A stretch of 64,000 bases of DNA from Variovorax paradoxus (GTDB lineage: Bacteria > Pseudomonadota > Gammaproteobacteria > Burkholderiales > Burkholderiaceae_C), in NCBI RefSeq assembly GCF_018614955.1, contig NZ_JAGGNV010000008.1, forward strand, positions 124,001 through 188,000. The letters are read 5' to 3'. The position numbers and the translations under genes are program-made. Each line of letters starts with the position of its first letter. Position 1 is the stretch's first letter. Under the pieces are notes generated by a model. The model had not been told where the DNA came from and ran no database searches. It saw only the letters and a program-made list of their open reading frames with translations. This document shows, piece by piece, positions 18,167-26,387 of this stretch.

Positions 18167-18826
18167 TCAGCGGTATGACAGCACCAGCCCGTGCACCAGC
18201 CGCGTCCAGCCGTCCAGCATCACGAACAGCAGCAGCTTGAAGGGCAGGGAGATGGTGGTCGGCGCGATCATCGACATGCCGAGCGCGAGCAGCACGGTGG
18301 CGACGATCAGGTCCACCACCACGAACACCAGGTAGATGATGAAGCCGATCTGGAAGGCCCGCGTCAGCTCGCTGAGCGTGAAGCTCGGCACCAGCACCAT
18401 GAAGTCGTCGGCCTGCAGCTGCTCGGCGCGCGCCTTCGGCCAGATATTGGAGGCCGACTTCAGGAAGAACTGCCGCTCGCGCTCGTGCGTGTGCTTCTGC
18501 AGGAACTCCTTCAGCGGCGCCTTGGCAGCATCGAGCACCGCGACGATGTCGTTCAGCCCTTCGCCCTTGGCGCCGAAGCTGCGGCTCTTCAGCGCGTCGC
18601 CGACGTCCATGCCCACCGGCGCCATGATGTAGACCGACAGGATGATCGCGATGCCGTTGAGCACCATGTTGGGCGGCGTCTGCTGCAGGCCCAGCGCGGT
18701 GCGCAGGAGGCCGAAGACGATGACCAGCTTGGTGTAGCTGGTCACCATCAGCGCCACGAAGGGCGCAACGCCGAACGCGACGATCAGCGCGACCAGCGTG
18801 AGAGGTTCGGGGAGTCCGCCTTGCAT
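18167..18826 (-). CDS. sctR: T3SS export apparatus protein SctR (YscR/HrcR)
   Basis: SctR forms most of the helical export gate core with SctS and SctT in the inner membrane. The 219-residue protein has the typical pattern: an N-terminal helix, SYTKLVIVFGLLRTALGLQQ, PPNMVLNGIAIILS, a cytoplasmic/periplasmic loop ending in FMVLVPSFTLSELTRAF, and QIGFIIYLVFVVVDLIVATV followed by SLPFKLLLFVMLDGW. The start at 18826 (MQGG) gives the usual family length; a longer reading adds 25 unlike residues. It is the second gene of a minus-strand pair behind sctQ, separated from its usual neighbour sctS, which lies on the opposite strand beyond sctV. Confidence 0.95.
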   Translation of the reverse strand: MQGGLPEPLTLVALIVAFGVAPFVALMVTSYTKLVIVFGLLRTALGLQQTPPNMVLNGIAIILSVYIMAPVGMDVGDALKSRSFGAKGEGLNDIVAVLDAAKAPLKEFLQKHTHERERQFFLKSASNIWPKARAEQLQADDFMVLVPSFTLSELTRAFQIGFIIYLVFVVVDLIVATVLLALGMSMIAPTTISLPFKLLLFVMLDGWTRLVHGLVLSYR

Positions 18827-18851
18827 CGGGATCGCCTGTGGTGCGCGCTCT

Positions 18852-19145
18852 TCAGACTTCGCCGGGCGCGAACTCCGACACGCGCACGCCGAGGCGGTCA
18901 CCCACCGCGACCAGGTAGCCCTTGCCCAGCACGTTGCCGTGCGCGAGGATGCGCACCGGGCTGCGGTTGAGCGGCTGCCCGAGGTCGAACACGTGGCCGG
19001 CGCGGATGCTCTTCAGTTCGCCGAGCGTGAGCGACAGGTCGCCGACTTCGAAGCGCAGCGTCACCTCCAGCGCATCGAGCCGGTCGATCGGCAGGTTGAC
19101 GCTGGCGTCGGCGTCGGCGGAGTGGGCGGGCGTGTCTGGCTTCAT
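18852..19145 (-). CDS. Possible internal-start product SctQ-C (C-terminal SpoA domain)
   Basis: An in-frame ATG at codon 272 of sctQ is preceded by a purine-rich GAGAG eight bases upstream. Translation from it would give a 97-residue protein made of the last SpoA domain only. Several T3SS and related systems (YscQ, Spa33, SpaO) make such a short form by internal initiation, and it is part of the pod structure. The ribosome site is weak, so this is a suggestion. Confidence 0.4.
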   Translation of the reverse strand: MKPDTPAHSADADASVNLPIDRLDALEVTLRFEVGDLSLTLGELKSIRAGHVFDLGQPLNRSPVRILAHGNVLGKGYLVAVGDRLGVRVSEFAPGEV

Positions 19146-19958
19146 GGCACTGTCTCTCGATTGCTGAACTGTGATGCGCGAGCCCTCCGCGAAGGCCGTG
19201 AGCTGCCGCCCCGCCGGACCTCCGAGCGCGGCCGTGACCACGATGGCGGCGCCCGACGAGCTCCATTGCTCGATGCCGACGATGTCGCCGGGGCGGGTGC
19301 TGCTGATTTCGCGCAGCGAGATCGGCGTGCTGCCGAGCAGGAAGTGCACCGGCAGGCGCAGCGCGTCGAAAGCATCGGTCGCTCGCGCGGCGCGCGCACC
19401 GGCGTCGGCCGGCACGAGCGCATCGAGCGTGGCCGCGTCCTCGAACTGAACGAAGCCGCACAGGCTCGCGCCGTCGTCCGAGGGCGTCGCGACGAAGAAG
19501 GCTGCGCGCTCGGGATCGCAACGCGGCGGCGCCTGCTCGCTCTTCTCTCTTGCTTCTCTTGTCTCGGCGTCCGATGGCTGCCATTCGAAATGCAGGCGCA
19601 GCGCCTTCTCGAGTGCGTCGATCACCGGATGCAGCGCGTCGGCCAAAAGGATGTAGCGCAGCTCGCGCGGCAGCAGCTCGATGCGGCGCTCGCCCAGCAA
19701 GGCCTGCAGGCTCGGCGCGTCCAGCGCCAGGTGGCCGACATGCGCACCGAGCTTGAAGCGGTAACTCTCGCACGCGATCTGCCCGAGCGCGGCATCGTGC
19801 TTCCACCGCAGGCGATAGCCCGCGCCGCATGCCGTCAGTTCGCGCGGCAGCGCGGCCGCATAGAGACGATTGAGCGCGCGCACGCTGGCCGCATCCGCGC
19901 GGGGCAGCGCGCGAGCCTCGCCGAGCTCCGTCACCGCCTCAGCAGCGTGCGGCGGCAT
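18852..19958 (-). CDS. sctQ: T3SS cytoplasmic sorting platform (C-ring) protein SctQ
   Basis: SctQ builds the cytoplasmic pods that recruit substrates through SctK and SctL. The 368-residue protein has a divergent N-terminal region, a first SpoA domain around residues 205-270 (LRLPVHFLLGSTPISLREI) and a C-terminal SpoA domain around residues 290-365 (ALEVTLRFEVGDLSLTLGEL, SPVRILAHGNVLGKGYLVAV). Met272 sits exactly between the two SpoA domains and could start a shorter product (listed separately). It diverges from sctV across a 295-bp gap, so sctQ-R and sctV-U are two transcription units. Confidence 0.9.
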   Translation of the reverse strand: MPPHAAEAVTELGEARALPRADAASVRALNRLYAAALPRELTACGAGYRLRWKHDAALGQIACESYRFKLGAHVGHLALDAPSLQALLGERRIELLPRELRYILLADALHPVIDALEKALRLHFEWQPSDAETREAREKSEQAPPRCDPERAAFFVATPSDDGASLCGFVQFEDAATLDALVPADAGARAARATDAFDALRLPVHFLLGSTPISLREISSTRPGDIVGIEQWSSSGAAIVVTAALGGPAGRQLTAFAEGSRITVQQSRDSAMKPDTPAHSADADASVNLPIDRLDALEVTLRFEVGDLSLTLGELKSIRAGHVFDLGQPLNRSPVRILAHGNVLGKGYLVAVGDRLGVRVSEFAPGEV

Positions 19959-20253
19959 GCATGCTTTCGTTGAACAAATCGCTGAGTCTCTTCACCGTCC
20001 TTGGACCTCGAAGCCATGCATACATCTCGCATCGGGACGCGCAGCTTAGCCAATGGGAGGTATCGCAGGTAGTACGCAAATGCGTAGTGCCGCGCATGCG
20101 ACAAGTTCCGTGCGCCTACGAGAACTCGTGGTTGCCGTGAACAGTTGGCGCCGCTTAGAGTCCGCCGCGTCGTGACTTTTTTCACGTTCGGTCCAGTTTG
20201 GCGCGACGCGCATCGGCCCCACAACTCCAAGAAACCCCTCAGGCAAGGACGCA
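19959..20253. promoter_or_regulatory. Divergent control region between sctQ and sctV
   Basis: The 295-bp gap between the two T3SS units holds no gene. A short dyad ACGAG-AA-CTCGT lies at 20118-20129, and GTGA/TCAC arms flank a T-run at 20172-20185. I looked for paired TTCG boxes of the PIP/hrp-II type and found none with the right spacing. The sctV ribosome site (AAGGA) is at 20245-20249. The operator used is therefore unknown. Confidence 0.5.
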
Positions 20254-22329
20254 ATGGCGAGCCCCTCGCGATCTCTAGAGCCCTACCGTGGCGGTGTGCG
20301 CGACCTGCTCGGCAATGCCGGCCGCTACAACGATCTGCTGCTTGCCGGCCTGCTCGTGGTGGTGGTGGCGCTGTTCGTGCTGCCGCTGCCGACGCCGCTG
20401 CTGGACCTGCTCATCGCGAGCAACCTGGCGATCAGCCTGGTGCTCCTGATCGTGGCGATGTACGTGCCCTCGGCGCTGTCGCTGTCGACCTTTCCGTCGC
20501 TGCTGCTGTTCACCACGCTGTTCCGGCTGGCGCTCAACATCGCATCGACCAAGCTGATCCTGCTGCATGCCAATGCCGGCCACATCATCGACACCTTCGG
20601 CAAGCTGATCGTCGGCAACAACGTGGTGGTTGGCGGCGTGGTCTTCCTGATCATCGCGATCGTCCAGTTCATCGTGATCGCCAAGGGCTCCGAGCGCGTG
20701 GCCGAGGTGGCGGCGCGCTTCGCGCTCGATGCGATGCCCGGCAAGCAGATGAGCATCGACGCCGACGTGCGCGCCGGCGTGCTCTCGTCGGCGCAGGCGC
20801 AGAAGCGCCGCCAGCTGCTGGAGCAGGAGTGCCAGCTGCACGGCGCGATGGACGGCGCGATGAAGTTCGTCAAAGGCGACGCCATCGCGGCCATCGTGAT
20901 CGCGCTGGTCAACATCCTGGCCGGCATCGCCATCGGCACGCTGATGCACGACATGAGCCTGGCCACCGCGCTGCAGCGCTATGCGATCCTGACGGTGGGC
21001 GATGGCATGGTGTCGCAGATCCCGTCGCTCTTGGTATCGATCGCCGCCGGCATCGTGATCACGCGCGTGAGCACCGGCGACCGGCGCGACACGCAGCTTG
21101 CGCACCAGATCGGCGCGCAGCTGATGGCGCACCCGCGCGCGCTCATCATCGCCGGCCTCGCGGTGGCCAGCTTCCTGGTCGTGCCCGGTTTTCCGAAATG
21201 GGTGTTCGGCCTCTTGGCCGCCATCATCCTGGGCCTGGGTTTCACCATGCGCATGCTGCGCGAGCGACGGCGTACACCAGGCTGGATCTCGCATCGCGAA
21301 GGCGTGGCCTCCGAGGAGACCGAGAGCGACCATGCGATCGCGGCGCCGCTCGCGGTGCGCCTGGCCAGCGACCTGCGCGGCGCGGTCGACCGCTACGTGC
21401 TCGACCAGCACCTGGCCGGCGTCAAGACCGCGGTCGAATCCGATCTGGGCCCGGTGTTCCCGCGCCTGCAGCTCGCCTACGTGGACGGGCTGCACGAACA
21501 CGGCTACCAGGTGCTGGTGCACGACGTCGCGGTATCCGAAGGCAGGCTCAAGCCCGGCTGGCTGCTGCTCGATCCGGCGGAGGCGGCAGCGCCGCCGCCG
21601 GGATCGGAAGTCGCCGAACCTTTCGGCCCCTTCGCGCGCGCCGTGTGGGTGCCGAGCGCGCAGCCCGGCCTCAAGGCCTGGAACAACGAGGAGGTCGTGG
21701 GCCTGCACCTGGACCACGCGGTGCGCCGCAACGTGCGCGAGCTGATCGGCCTGCAGGAAGTGCAGCGCCTGCTGCATTCGGTGCAGCGCGACGCGCCCGA
21801 GCTCGCGGCCGAGGTGTCGCGCGTGGCCTCGCCGCAGCGCATCGCCGAAGTGCTGCGCCGCCTGCTGCAGGAAGGCATCCCGATCCGCAACCTGCATGCC
21901 ATCTTCGAATGCCTTGCGATCTGGGCACCGAAGGAGCAGGACGCGATCGCGCTGACCGAGCTGGTGCGCATCCATCTCGGGCGCTACATCACCAGTCGCT
22001 ACGTCGGCCCCAACCGCCAGCTCGAGGCCATCCTGTTCGAGTCCAGCCTGCTGGAGCGCGTGCAGAACGCCATCGAGCGCTCGCCGCGCGGCAACCTGCT
22101 GCTGCTGAGCCCTGCCGTCACGCAGGACATCCGCGAGCAGGTCCGCCGCATTCTCGGCGCCACGGCCAATCGCGTGGTGGCGATCGCTTCCTCGGACGTG
22201 CGCCGCTACGTCAAGACGCTGATCGAGCCGGTGGCGCCGCAGCTCGCCGTGTTGTCCTACCAGGAAGTCGACGAAGACGTGGCCCTGCAGCCGGTGGGCT
22301 GGGTCACCAATCCGCAAGCCCATCGATGA
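20254..22329 (+). CDS. sctV: T3SS export gate protein SctV (YscV/HrcV)
   Basis: SctV is the nonameric export gate: an N-terminal membrane half and a cytoplasmic ring that receives chaperone-effector complexes. The 691-residue length is normal. The N-terminal half shows the conserved YVPSALSLSTFPSLLLFTTL and FRLALNIASTKLILL stretches, then GDAIAAIVIALVNILAGIAI and YAILTVGDGMVSQIPSLLVS. The cytoplasmic domain begins around residue 350. It heads the plus-strand unit, with sctS 15 nt behind it. Confidence 0.97.
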   Translation: MASPSRSLEPYRGGVRDLLGNAGRYNDLLLAGLLVVVVALFVLPLPTPLLDLLIASNLAISLVLLIVAMYVPSALSLSTFPSLLLFTTLFRLALNIASTKLILLHANAGHIIDTFGKLIVGNNVVVGGVVFLIIAIVQFIVIAKGSERVAEVAARFALDAMPGKQMSIDADVRAGVLSSAQAQKRRQLLEQECQLHGAMDGAMKFVKGDAIAAIVIALVNILAGIAIGTLMHDMSLATALQRYAILTVGDGMVSQIPSLLVSIAAGIVITRVSTGDRRDTQLAHQIGAQLMAHPRALIIAGLAVASFLVVPGFPKWVFGLLAAIILGLGFTMRMLRERRRTPGWISHREGVASEETESDHAIAAPLAVRLASDLRGAVDRYVLDQHLAGVKTAVESDLGPVFPRLQLAYVDGLHEHGYQVLVHDVAVSEGRLKPGWLLLDPAEAAAPPPGSEVAEPFGPFARAVWVPSAQPGLKAWNNEEVVGLHLDHAVRRNVRELIGLQEVQRLLHSVQRDAPELAAEVSRVASPQRIAEVLRRLLQEGIPIRNLHAIFECLAIWAPKEQDAIALTELVRIHLGRYITSRYVGPNRQLEAILFESSLLERVQNAIERSPRGNLLLLSPAVTQDIREQVRRILGATANRVVAIASSDVRRYVKTLIEPVAPQLAVLSYQEVDEDVALQPVGWVTNPQAHR

Positions 22330-22344
22330 ATCAAGAAACAGGCC

Positions 22345-22611
22345 ATGACTCCGCAGAACATCCTGGACATCACGCGCGAGGGCCTGCTCCTCGTGCTGTG
22401 GATCTCGCTGCCGGTGGTGGTGGTGGCCACGCTCACCGCGCTCATCGTGGCGGTGCTGCAGGCCGTGACGCAGGTGCAGGACCAGAGCATCGGCCAGTCG
22501 ATCCGCATGATCGCGGTAATGGTCGCGATCATCGCCACCGCCGGCTGGCTGGGCCGCGACGTGATGCGCTTCGCGGAGCGCGCCTTCCAGACGCTGGCTT
22601 CCTTGCCATGA
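22345..22611 (+). CDS. sctS: T3SS export apparatus protein SctS (YscS/HrcS)
   Basis: SctS is a helical hairpin that completes the SctRST export core. The 88-residue protein has the two membrane helices expected and the conserved TREGLLLVLWISLPVVVVAT and AVLQAVTQVQDQSIG segments. It follows sctV rather than sctR, a departure from the usual contiguous R-S-T order. Its stop overlaps the sctC start (ATGA). Confidence 0.95.
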   Translation: MTPQNILDITREGLLLVLWISLPVVVVATLTALIVAVLQAVTQVQDQSIGQSIRMIAVMVAIIATAGWLGRDVMRFAERAFQTLASLP

Positions 22612-24383
22612 CGGTCGCGCGCCTCGATGTCATGAGCCGGCAGGCCTTCCTGCTGCTCGCCTGCGCCGTGCTGGTGCTGCTGCTCACGGCGCAGCAGCAG
22701 AGCATGGCGGCCGAGCTGCGCTGGGCCAACAACCGGCCCTTCCAGATCGTCGCCAACGAGAAGCCCTTGCCCGACTTCCTGCGCGAGCTGGCCTCCTCGC
22801 AGGGCGTCACCGCGGTGATCGATCCCAAGGTCAACGGCGTCATCAGCGGCAAGTTCTCGGGCCCGGCGCAGAACATCCTCAACAGCGTGTGTTCGGTCAA
22901 CGGGCTCACCTGGTATTTCGACGGCGCCTTCCTGTTCGTCGACCTGGCGGCCGACGCGAAGAGCGAGGTGCTGCCGATCGCCGCCGAGAATGCGGCGCGC
23001 ATCGCCGAAACGCTGGTGCGGCTGCGCATCTCCGACGCGCGCTACCCGCTCAGCATCAGCGAGAGCGATGCCAGCGTCTACGTGACCGGCCCGCGGCGCT
23101 ACGTCGAGATGGTGCGCCAGGCCGTGCGGCTGGCCGACCAGAAGACCGCGCTCGCCGACGGCGCCGAGATCCGGCTGTTCCCGCTCAAGTACGCCTGGGC
23201 ATCGGACTTCAAGATCAACCGCTCGGGCAAGGAAACCGTGATCCCCGGCGTGGCCAACGTGCTGCGCAGCCTCTACGGCCGCAACGGAAACCAGGCGGGC
23301 AGCGGCGGCGGCGGCCGGGCACCCAACGCGCCGTTCTCGGTCGGTCCCAATCGGCAGATCAAGCTGCGCAGCGGCGAGAGCATCAATGCGCCCAGGATCG
23401 ACATGCCGGGCATGGGCCCGAGCGCCGACAACACCGTGGGCGGTAGCCTGCCGAGCTTCGGCAGCGAGCTGCCGCAGTTCCAGGCCGACACGCGCATGAA
23501 CGCGGTGCTGGTGCGCGACCGTCCCGACCGCATGGCCCAGTACGACCAGCTGATCCGGTCGATGGACGTGCGCCCGCGCCTGATCGAGATCGAGGTCACG
23601 ATCATGGACATCAGTTCCGACAACCTCAGCAGCCTGGGCATCGACTGGCGCCTGCATGGCCGGCACGGCGACTTCCAGACCGGCCGCGGCGACCGCGGAC
23701 CGCTCAACTGGGACGGCGCGACCACCGAGGCCGGCCAGATCGGCGGCGTCAATGCCTCGGGCCAGGTCACCACGCCGCTGGGCGCGATGTTCACCGCCGC
23801 CATCGGCAACAGCGCGCGCAACTACCTGCTGGCACGCGTGACCGCATTGGCCACCAACGGCGACGCCAACTTCGTGGCGCGCCCGAAGGTGATGACCCTG
23901 GACAACACCGAGGCCGTGCTCGAGAACCTGAGCGAGTTCTACGTGCGCGTCGACGGCTTCCAGGACGCCGGCCTGTTCAGCATCACCGCCGGCACCGCGG
24001 TGCGCGTGACGCCGCTGATCATCGACGAGAAGAGCGGCCGCGGCGTGATGATGTCGATCGACATCGTCGACGGCGACCTGAGCGCGCAGGCGGTGGACCG
24101 CATCCCGATCGTGCGCCGCCGCACCGTCAACACGCAGGCGCTGGTCGACGAGGGCGCCAGCCTGCTGATCGCCGGCTATTCGTCGGAAGAGAAGAGCAAC
24201 GCGACCACCGGCGTGCCGCTGCTGAAGGACATGCCGGTCGTGGGCAACCTCTTCAAGTACGCCGACAAGAAGCAGATCAACATGGAGCGCTTCTACCTGC
24301 TGACGCCGCGCCTGGTCGTGCCCGGGTCCACGGCGTCGGCGCCGCTCGCGCCGAGCCCGCCGCTGTCGGGGCCTGGAGGCTGA
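22608..24383 (+). CDS. sctC: T3SS outer-membrane secretin SctC (YscC/HrcC)
   Basis: SctC forms the outer-membrane ring, which makes this a secretion system rather than a flagellum. The 591-residue protein starts at the ATG overlapping sctS and has a signal peptide (hydrophobic core around residues 14-27, cleavage likely after SMAA). N-terminal secretin N0/N1 domains (FLRELASSQGVTAVIDPKVN) are followed by a Gly/Ser-rich insertion around residues 223-235 and an N-domain; the secretin channel contains VRPRLIEIEVTIMDISSDNL, VARPKVMTLDNTEAVLEN, and VPLLKDMPVVGNLFKY. No pilotin gene was recognised nearby. Confidence 0.95.
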   Translation: MTVARLDVMSRQAFLLLACAVLVLLLTAQQQSMAAELRWANNRPFQIVANEKPLPDFLRELASSQGVTAVIDPKVNGVISGKFSGPAQNILNSVCSVNGLTWYFDGAFLFVDLAADAKSEVLPIAAENAARIAETLVRLRISDARYPLSISESDASVYVTGPRRYVEMVRQAVRLADQKTALADGAEIRLFPLKYAWASDFKINRSGKETVIPGVANVLRSLYGRNGNQAGSGGGGRAPNAPFSVGPNRQIKLRSGESINAPRIDMPGMGPSADNTVGGSLPSFGSELPQFQADTRMNAVLVRDRPDRMAQYDQLIRSMDVRPRLIEIEVTIMDISSDNLSSLGIDWRLHGRHGDFQTGRGDRGPLNWDGATTEAGQIGGVNASGQVTTPLGAMFTAAIGNSARNYLLARVTALATNGDANFVARPKVMTLDNTEAVLENLSEFYVRVDGFQDAGLFSITAGTAVRVTPLIIDEKSGRGVMMSIDIVDGDLSAQAVDRIPIVRRRTVNTQALVDEGASLLIAGYSSEEKSNATTGVPLLKDMPVVGNLFKYADKKQINMERFYLLTPRLVVPGSTASAPLAPSPPLSGPGG

Positions 24384-24384
24384 C

Positions 24385-25548
24385 GTGGACACCGAGCCGA
24401 GCTTCGACGACAACCTGGGCCCGCATGCCGCCACAGCGATGGCGGCCGGCTGGTGCCTGCGCTTCCTCAGCGGCGCGGTGAAGGGGCGCACCATCGTGCT
24501 TAAGCCCGGCATCAACGTGCTCGGCTCGGGCGGCGAATGCGAGGTGATGCTGCCGGGCGGCGACGTGCTGCCGCGCCACCTGGTGTTCACGGTCGGCGAA
24601 CTGGTGGTGTCGATGCAGCGGCTCGGAACCGCCTCGGCGCGGCTCAACGGCGAGGAGATGCTGCAGCCGCGCAGGAGCGTGGTGGCCGGCGACATCGTGA
24701 GCGTCGGCCAGATCGACTTCCAGCTCGATCGCAGCTATCCCGCGGGCACGCAGGAAGACCGCATGTTCGCGCCGGCCCAGGGTGCGCTCGCAGGCAGCGC
24801 GGCCGAAGCGCAGCCGCCGGTACGGGGCGCGCGGCGCCTCGGCCTCTGGGTGGGCGGCGTGGTGGCCTTGCTGGCCGTGCTCGGCATCGCCGCGGTGGCG
24901 TTGGGCGGCAGCGGCGGCGGCGCAGGTAGCGGCGCCGGCCACGTCAACCTGGCCGAGGTGGAAAAGGCGCTCGTGCCTTTCCCCGAAGTCGAGGTGGTCG
25001 CCGCGCCGGGCGGGCAATTCAGCGTCAAGGGCTATGTCGAATCGAAGCAGCGCCGCCAGACCTTGGAGCAGGCGATGGCGCCTTTCGGCCGCAAGGTCAG
25101 CGTCAATGTGCATTCGGCCGAGGACATGGTCGAGCAGGCACGCCGCTACGTCGGCGACCCCGGCGTCGCCGTCACCTACACGGGCCAGGGCCGGCTGGTG
25201 CTCAGCGGCACGGTGGAAGACAGCGCGGTGCGGCAGAAGATCCGGCGCCTCGGCGAAGACCTGCACCCTTCGGTGCTGGTGTCCGACAAGGTGCAGTACC
25301 GCGAGAAGCCGAAGACCGAGGACAAGGACGCCGACCTGCGCGCCCGGTGGGACGGCTGGCAGAGCGTGCTGCCGGCGCGCATGGTGAGCATCACCGAGGA
25401 CGGCAACGGCCTGCGCCACATCCAGCTGTCCAACGGCAACCGCTACTACGAAGGCTCGGTGCTGCGCTCCGGCGCCGAACTCAAGCGCATCGATGCCGAC
25501 GGGCTAGTCCTGAGCGGCGGCGTTCCGAACAACAAACCCGCGAGATGA
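24385..25548 (+). CDS. sctD: T3SS inner-membrane ring protein SctD (YscD), FHA-type
   Basis: SctD forms the outer of the two inner-membrane rings. The 387-residue protein has a cytoplasmic FHA-like domain (about residues 20-115: GRTIVLKPGINVLGSGGECE, LPRHLVFTVG), one membrane helix around residues 152-172, and a periplasmic part with BON-like ring modules (EKALVPFPEVEVVAAPGGQF and a repeat near residue 255). The start is GTG, one base after the sctC stop. The C-terminal tail reads like the usual YscD end with YYEGSVLRSGAEL. Confidence 0.9.
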   Translation: MDTEPSFDDNLGPHAATAMAAGWCLRFLSGAVKGRTIVLKPGINVLGSGGECEVMLPGGDVLPRHLVFTVGELVVSMQRLGTASARLNGEEMLQPRRSVVAGDIVSVGQIDFQLDRSYPAGTQEDRMFAPAQGALAGSAAEAQPPVRGARRLGLWVGGVVALLAVLGIAAVALGGSGGGAGSGAGHVNLAEVEKALVPFPEVEVVAAPGGQFSVKGYVESKQRRQTLEQAMAPFGRKVSVNVHSAEDMVEQARRYVGDPGVAVTYTGQGRLVLSGTVEDSAVRQKIRRLGEDLHPSVLVSDKVQYREKPKTEDKDADLRARWDGWQSVLPARMVSITEDGNGLRHIQLSNGNRYYEGSVLRSGAELKRIDADGLVLSGGVPNNKPAR

Positions 25549-25623
25549 CGAGATGAGCAGCAAGCCTTCCCGCAGCTCGCGTTCCCCGATTTCGTGCGGC
25601 GATCCCAGTGTCCGCGCGGAATG

Positions 25624-25644
25624 CCTCGTCCTGCCGGGACGAGG
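25624..25644 (+). promoter_or_regulatory. mRNA stem-loop between sctD and the candidate needle gene
   Basis: CCTCGTCC and GGACGAGG form a perfect 8-bp stem around a 5-base loop. It lies in the only sizeable gap (141 bp) early in the plus-strand unit, and no T-run follows, so it is not a classical terminator. A processing or stability element that raises expression of the small subunit downstream would fit, since needle subunits are needed in many copies. Confidence 0.5.
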
Positions 25645-25689
25645 GCCTTCAACCCCAGAGAAACCTTCAACTTTGATCAGGAGTGAAAC

Positions 25690-25896
25690 ATGGCAGGCTC
25701 AGTCGACAGCTCGATCCAGCAAATGAACCAGGCCGCGGCGGACAACGCCCGGCTGATGTCCGCCAGCATGGCGGCATCCACCGCCATCCAGGGCGCGGCC
25801 TCCACCGCGCACACGGTGAACGGCGCCAGCGCCGCCGGCGGCGAAGTGGCCAAGTCCACCGGCAACGACATCCGCCAGTCGGCGAAGTCCTCGTAA
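25690..25896 (+). CDS. Small Ala/Ser-rich protein, candidate T3SS needle/pilus subunit SctF
   Basis: The 68-residue protein is rich in Ala, Ser, Gln and Asn, has no aromatic residue and no Cys or Pro, and is predicted to be mostly helical (QQMNQAAADNARLMSASMAA). Position between sctD and sctI, size and composition fit a needle or Hrp-pilus subunit, as does its separate ribosome site (AGGAG). I cannot see the conserved residues of YscF-type needles, so the assignment rests on context. If wrong, the system has no recognisable filament gene in the window. Confidence 0.5.
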   Translation: MAGSVDSSIQQMNQAAADNARLMSASMAASTAIQGAASTAHTVNGASAAGGEVAKSTGNDIRQSAKSS

Positions 25897-25973
25897 AGAG
25901 CGGGTCCGCGCGCTGACTAGGGCCAATAGGCCCCAGCAGGCAGCGCGCGGCCTTTTTCCCCAGGAGGTGAACC

Positions 25974-26387
25974 ATGACCGATCCCACAGCGCTGGCCGCC
26001 GCGAGTGCGCCGCCGGCCGAGGTCGCCGGGCCCGCCGCGCAGCAGCAGGCCACGACCGCTTCGCGCTTCGATCCGGGCGAGACCCGGATGTTCGCCAACA
26101 TGATGCAGGGGGTGCAGGCGCCGCCGTCCTCGGTGGCCGCGCCCAGCGCGCTCGGCGACGCGGCCAAGTCGCTGGCCGCCCAGTTCTCGGGCAACGTGCG
26201 CTCCTACGAGGACCTGCGCAAGAGCATGCTCGAGTCGATCGACATGTCCGACCCGATCAAGACCATGTTCGTCATGACCGACCACTCGATGGAGGCGCAC
26301 ATGATGTTCGCCAAGATGCACATTTCGACGGGCCTGGCGAGCGCGGCCACCAGCCTGTTCGGCACCTTGCTGAAGAACCAGCAATGA
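25974..26387 (+). CDS. sctI: T3SS inner rod protein SctI (YscI/HrpB-like)
   Basis: SctI forms the inner rod or adaptor at the needle base. The 137-residue protein has a disordered Ala/Pro-rich N-terminal half and a C-terminal helical hairpin; SMLESIDMSDPIKTMFVMTD and MHISTGLASAATSLFGTLLK match the rod family, whose last helix is its most conserved part. It has a near-perfect AGGAGGTGA ribosome site, and its stop overlaps the sctJ start. Confidence 0.82.
   Translation: MTDPTALAAASAPPAEVAGPAAQQQATTASRFDPGETRMFANMMQGVQAPPSSVAAPSALGDAAKSLAAQFSGNVRSYEDLRKSMLESIDMSDPIKTMFVMTDHSMEAHMMFAKMHISTGLASAATSLFGTLLKNQQ

Noticed and set aside
18167..18901. Longer sctR starting at 18901
   Set aside because: The extra 25 residues are Arg/Ser/Cys-rich, overlap sctQ and have no match to the family; the start at 18826 gives the normal SctR length.
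19959..20253. PIP-box or hrp-II-type element (paired TTCG) before the T3SS units
   Set aside because: TTCG words occur at 19966 and 20187, but none are paired at 15-16 bp spacing.
22257..24695. Minus-strand open frame of about 800 codons opposite sctC
   Set aside because: sctC is a clear secretin; the antisense reading has no recognisable domain.
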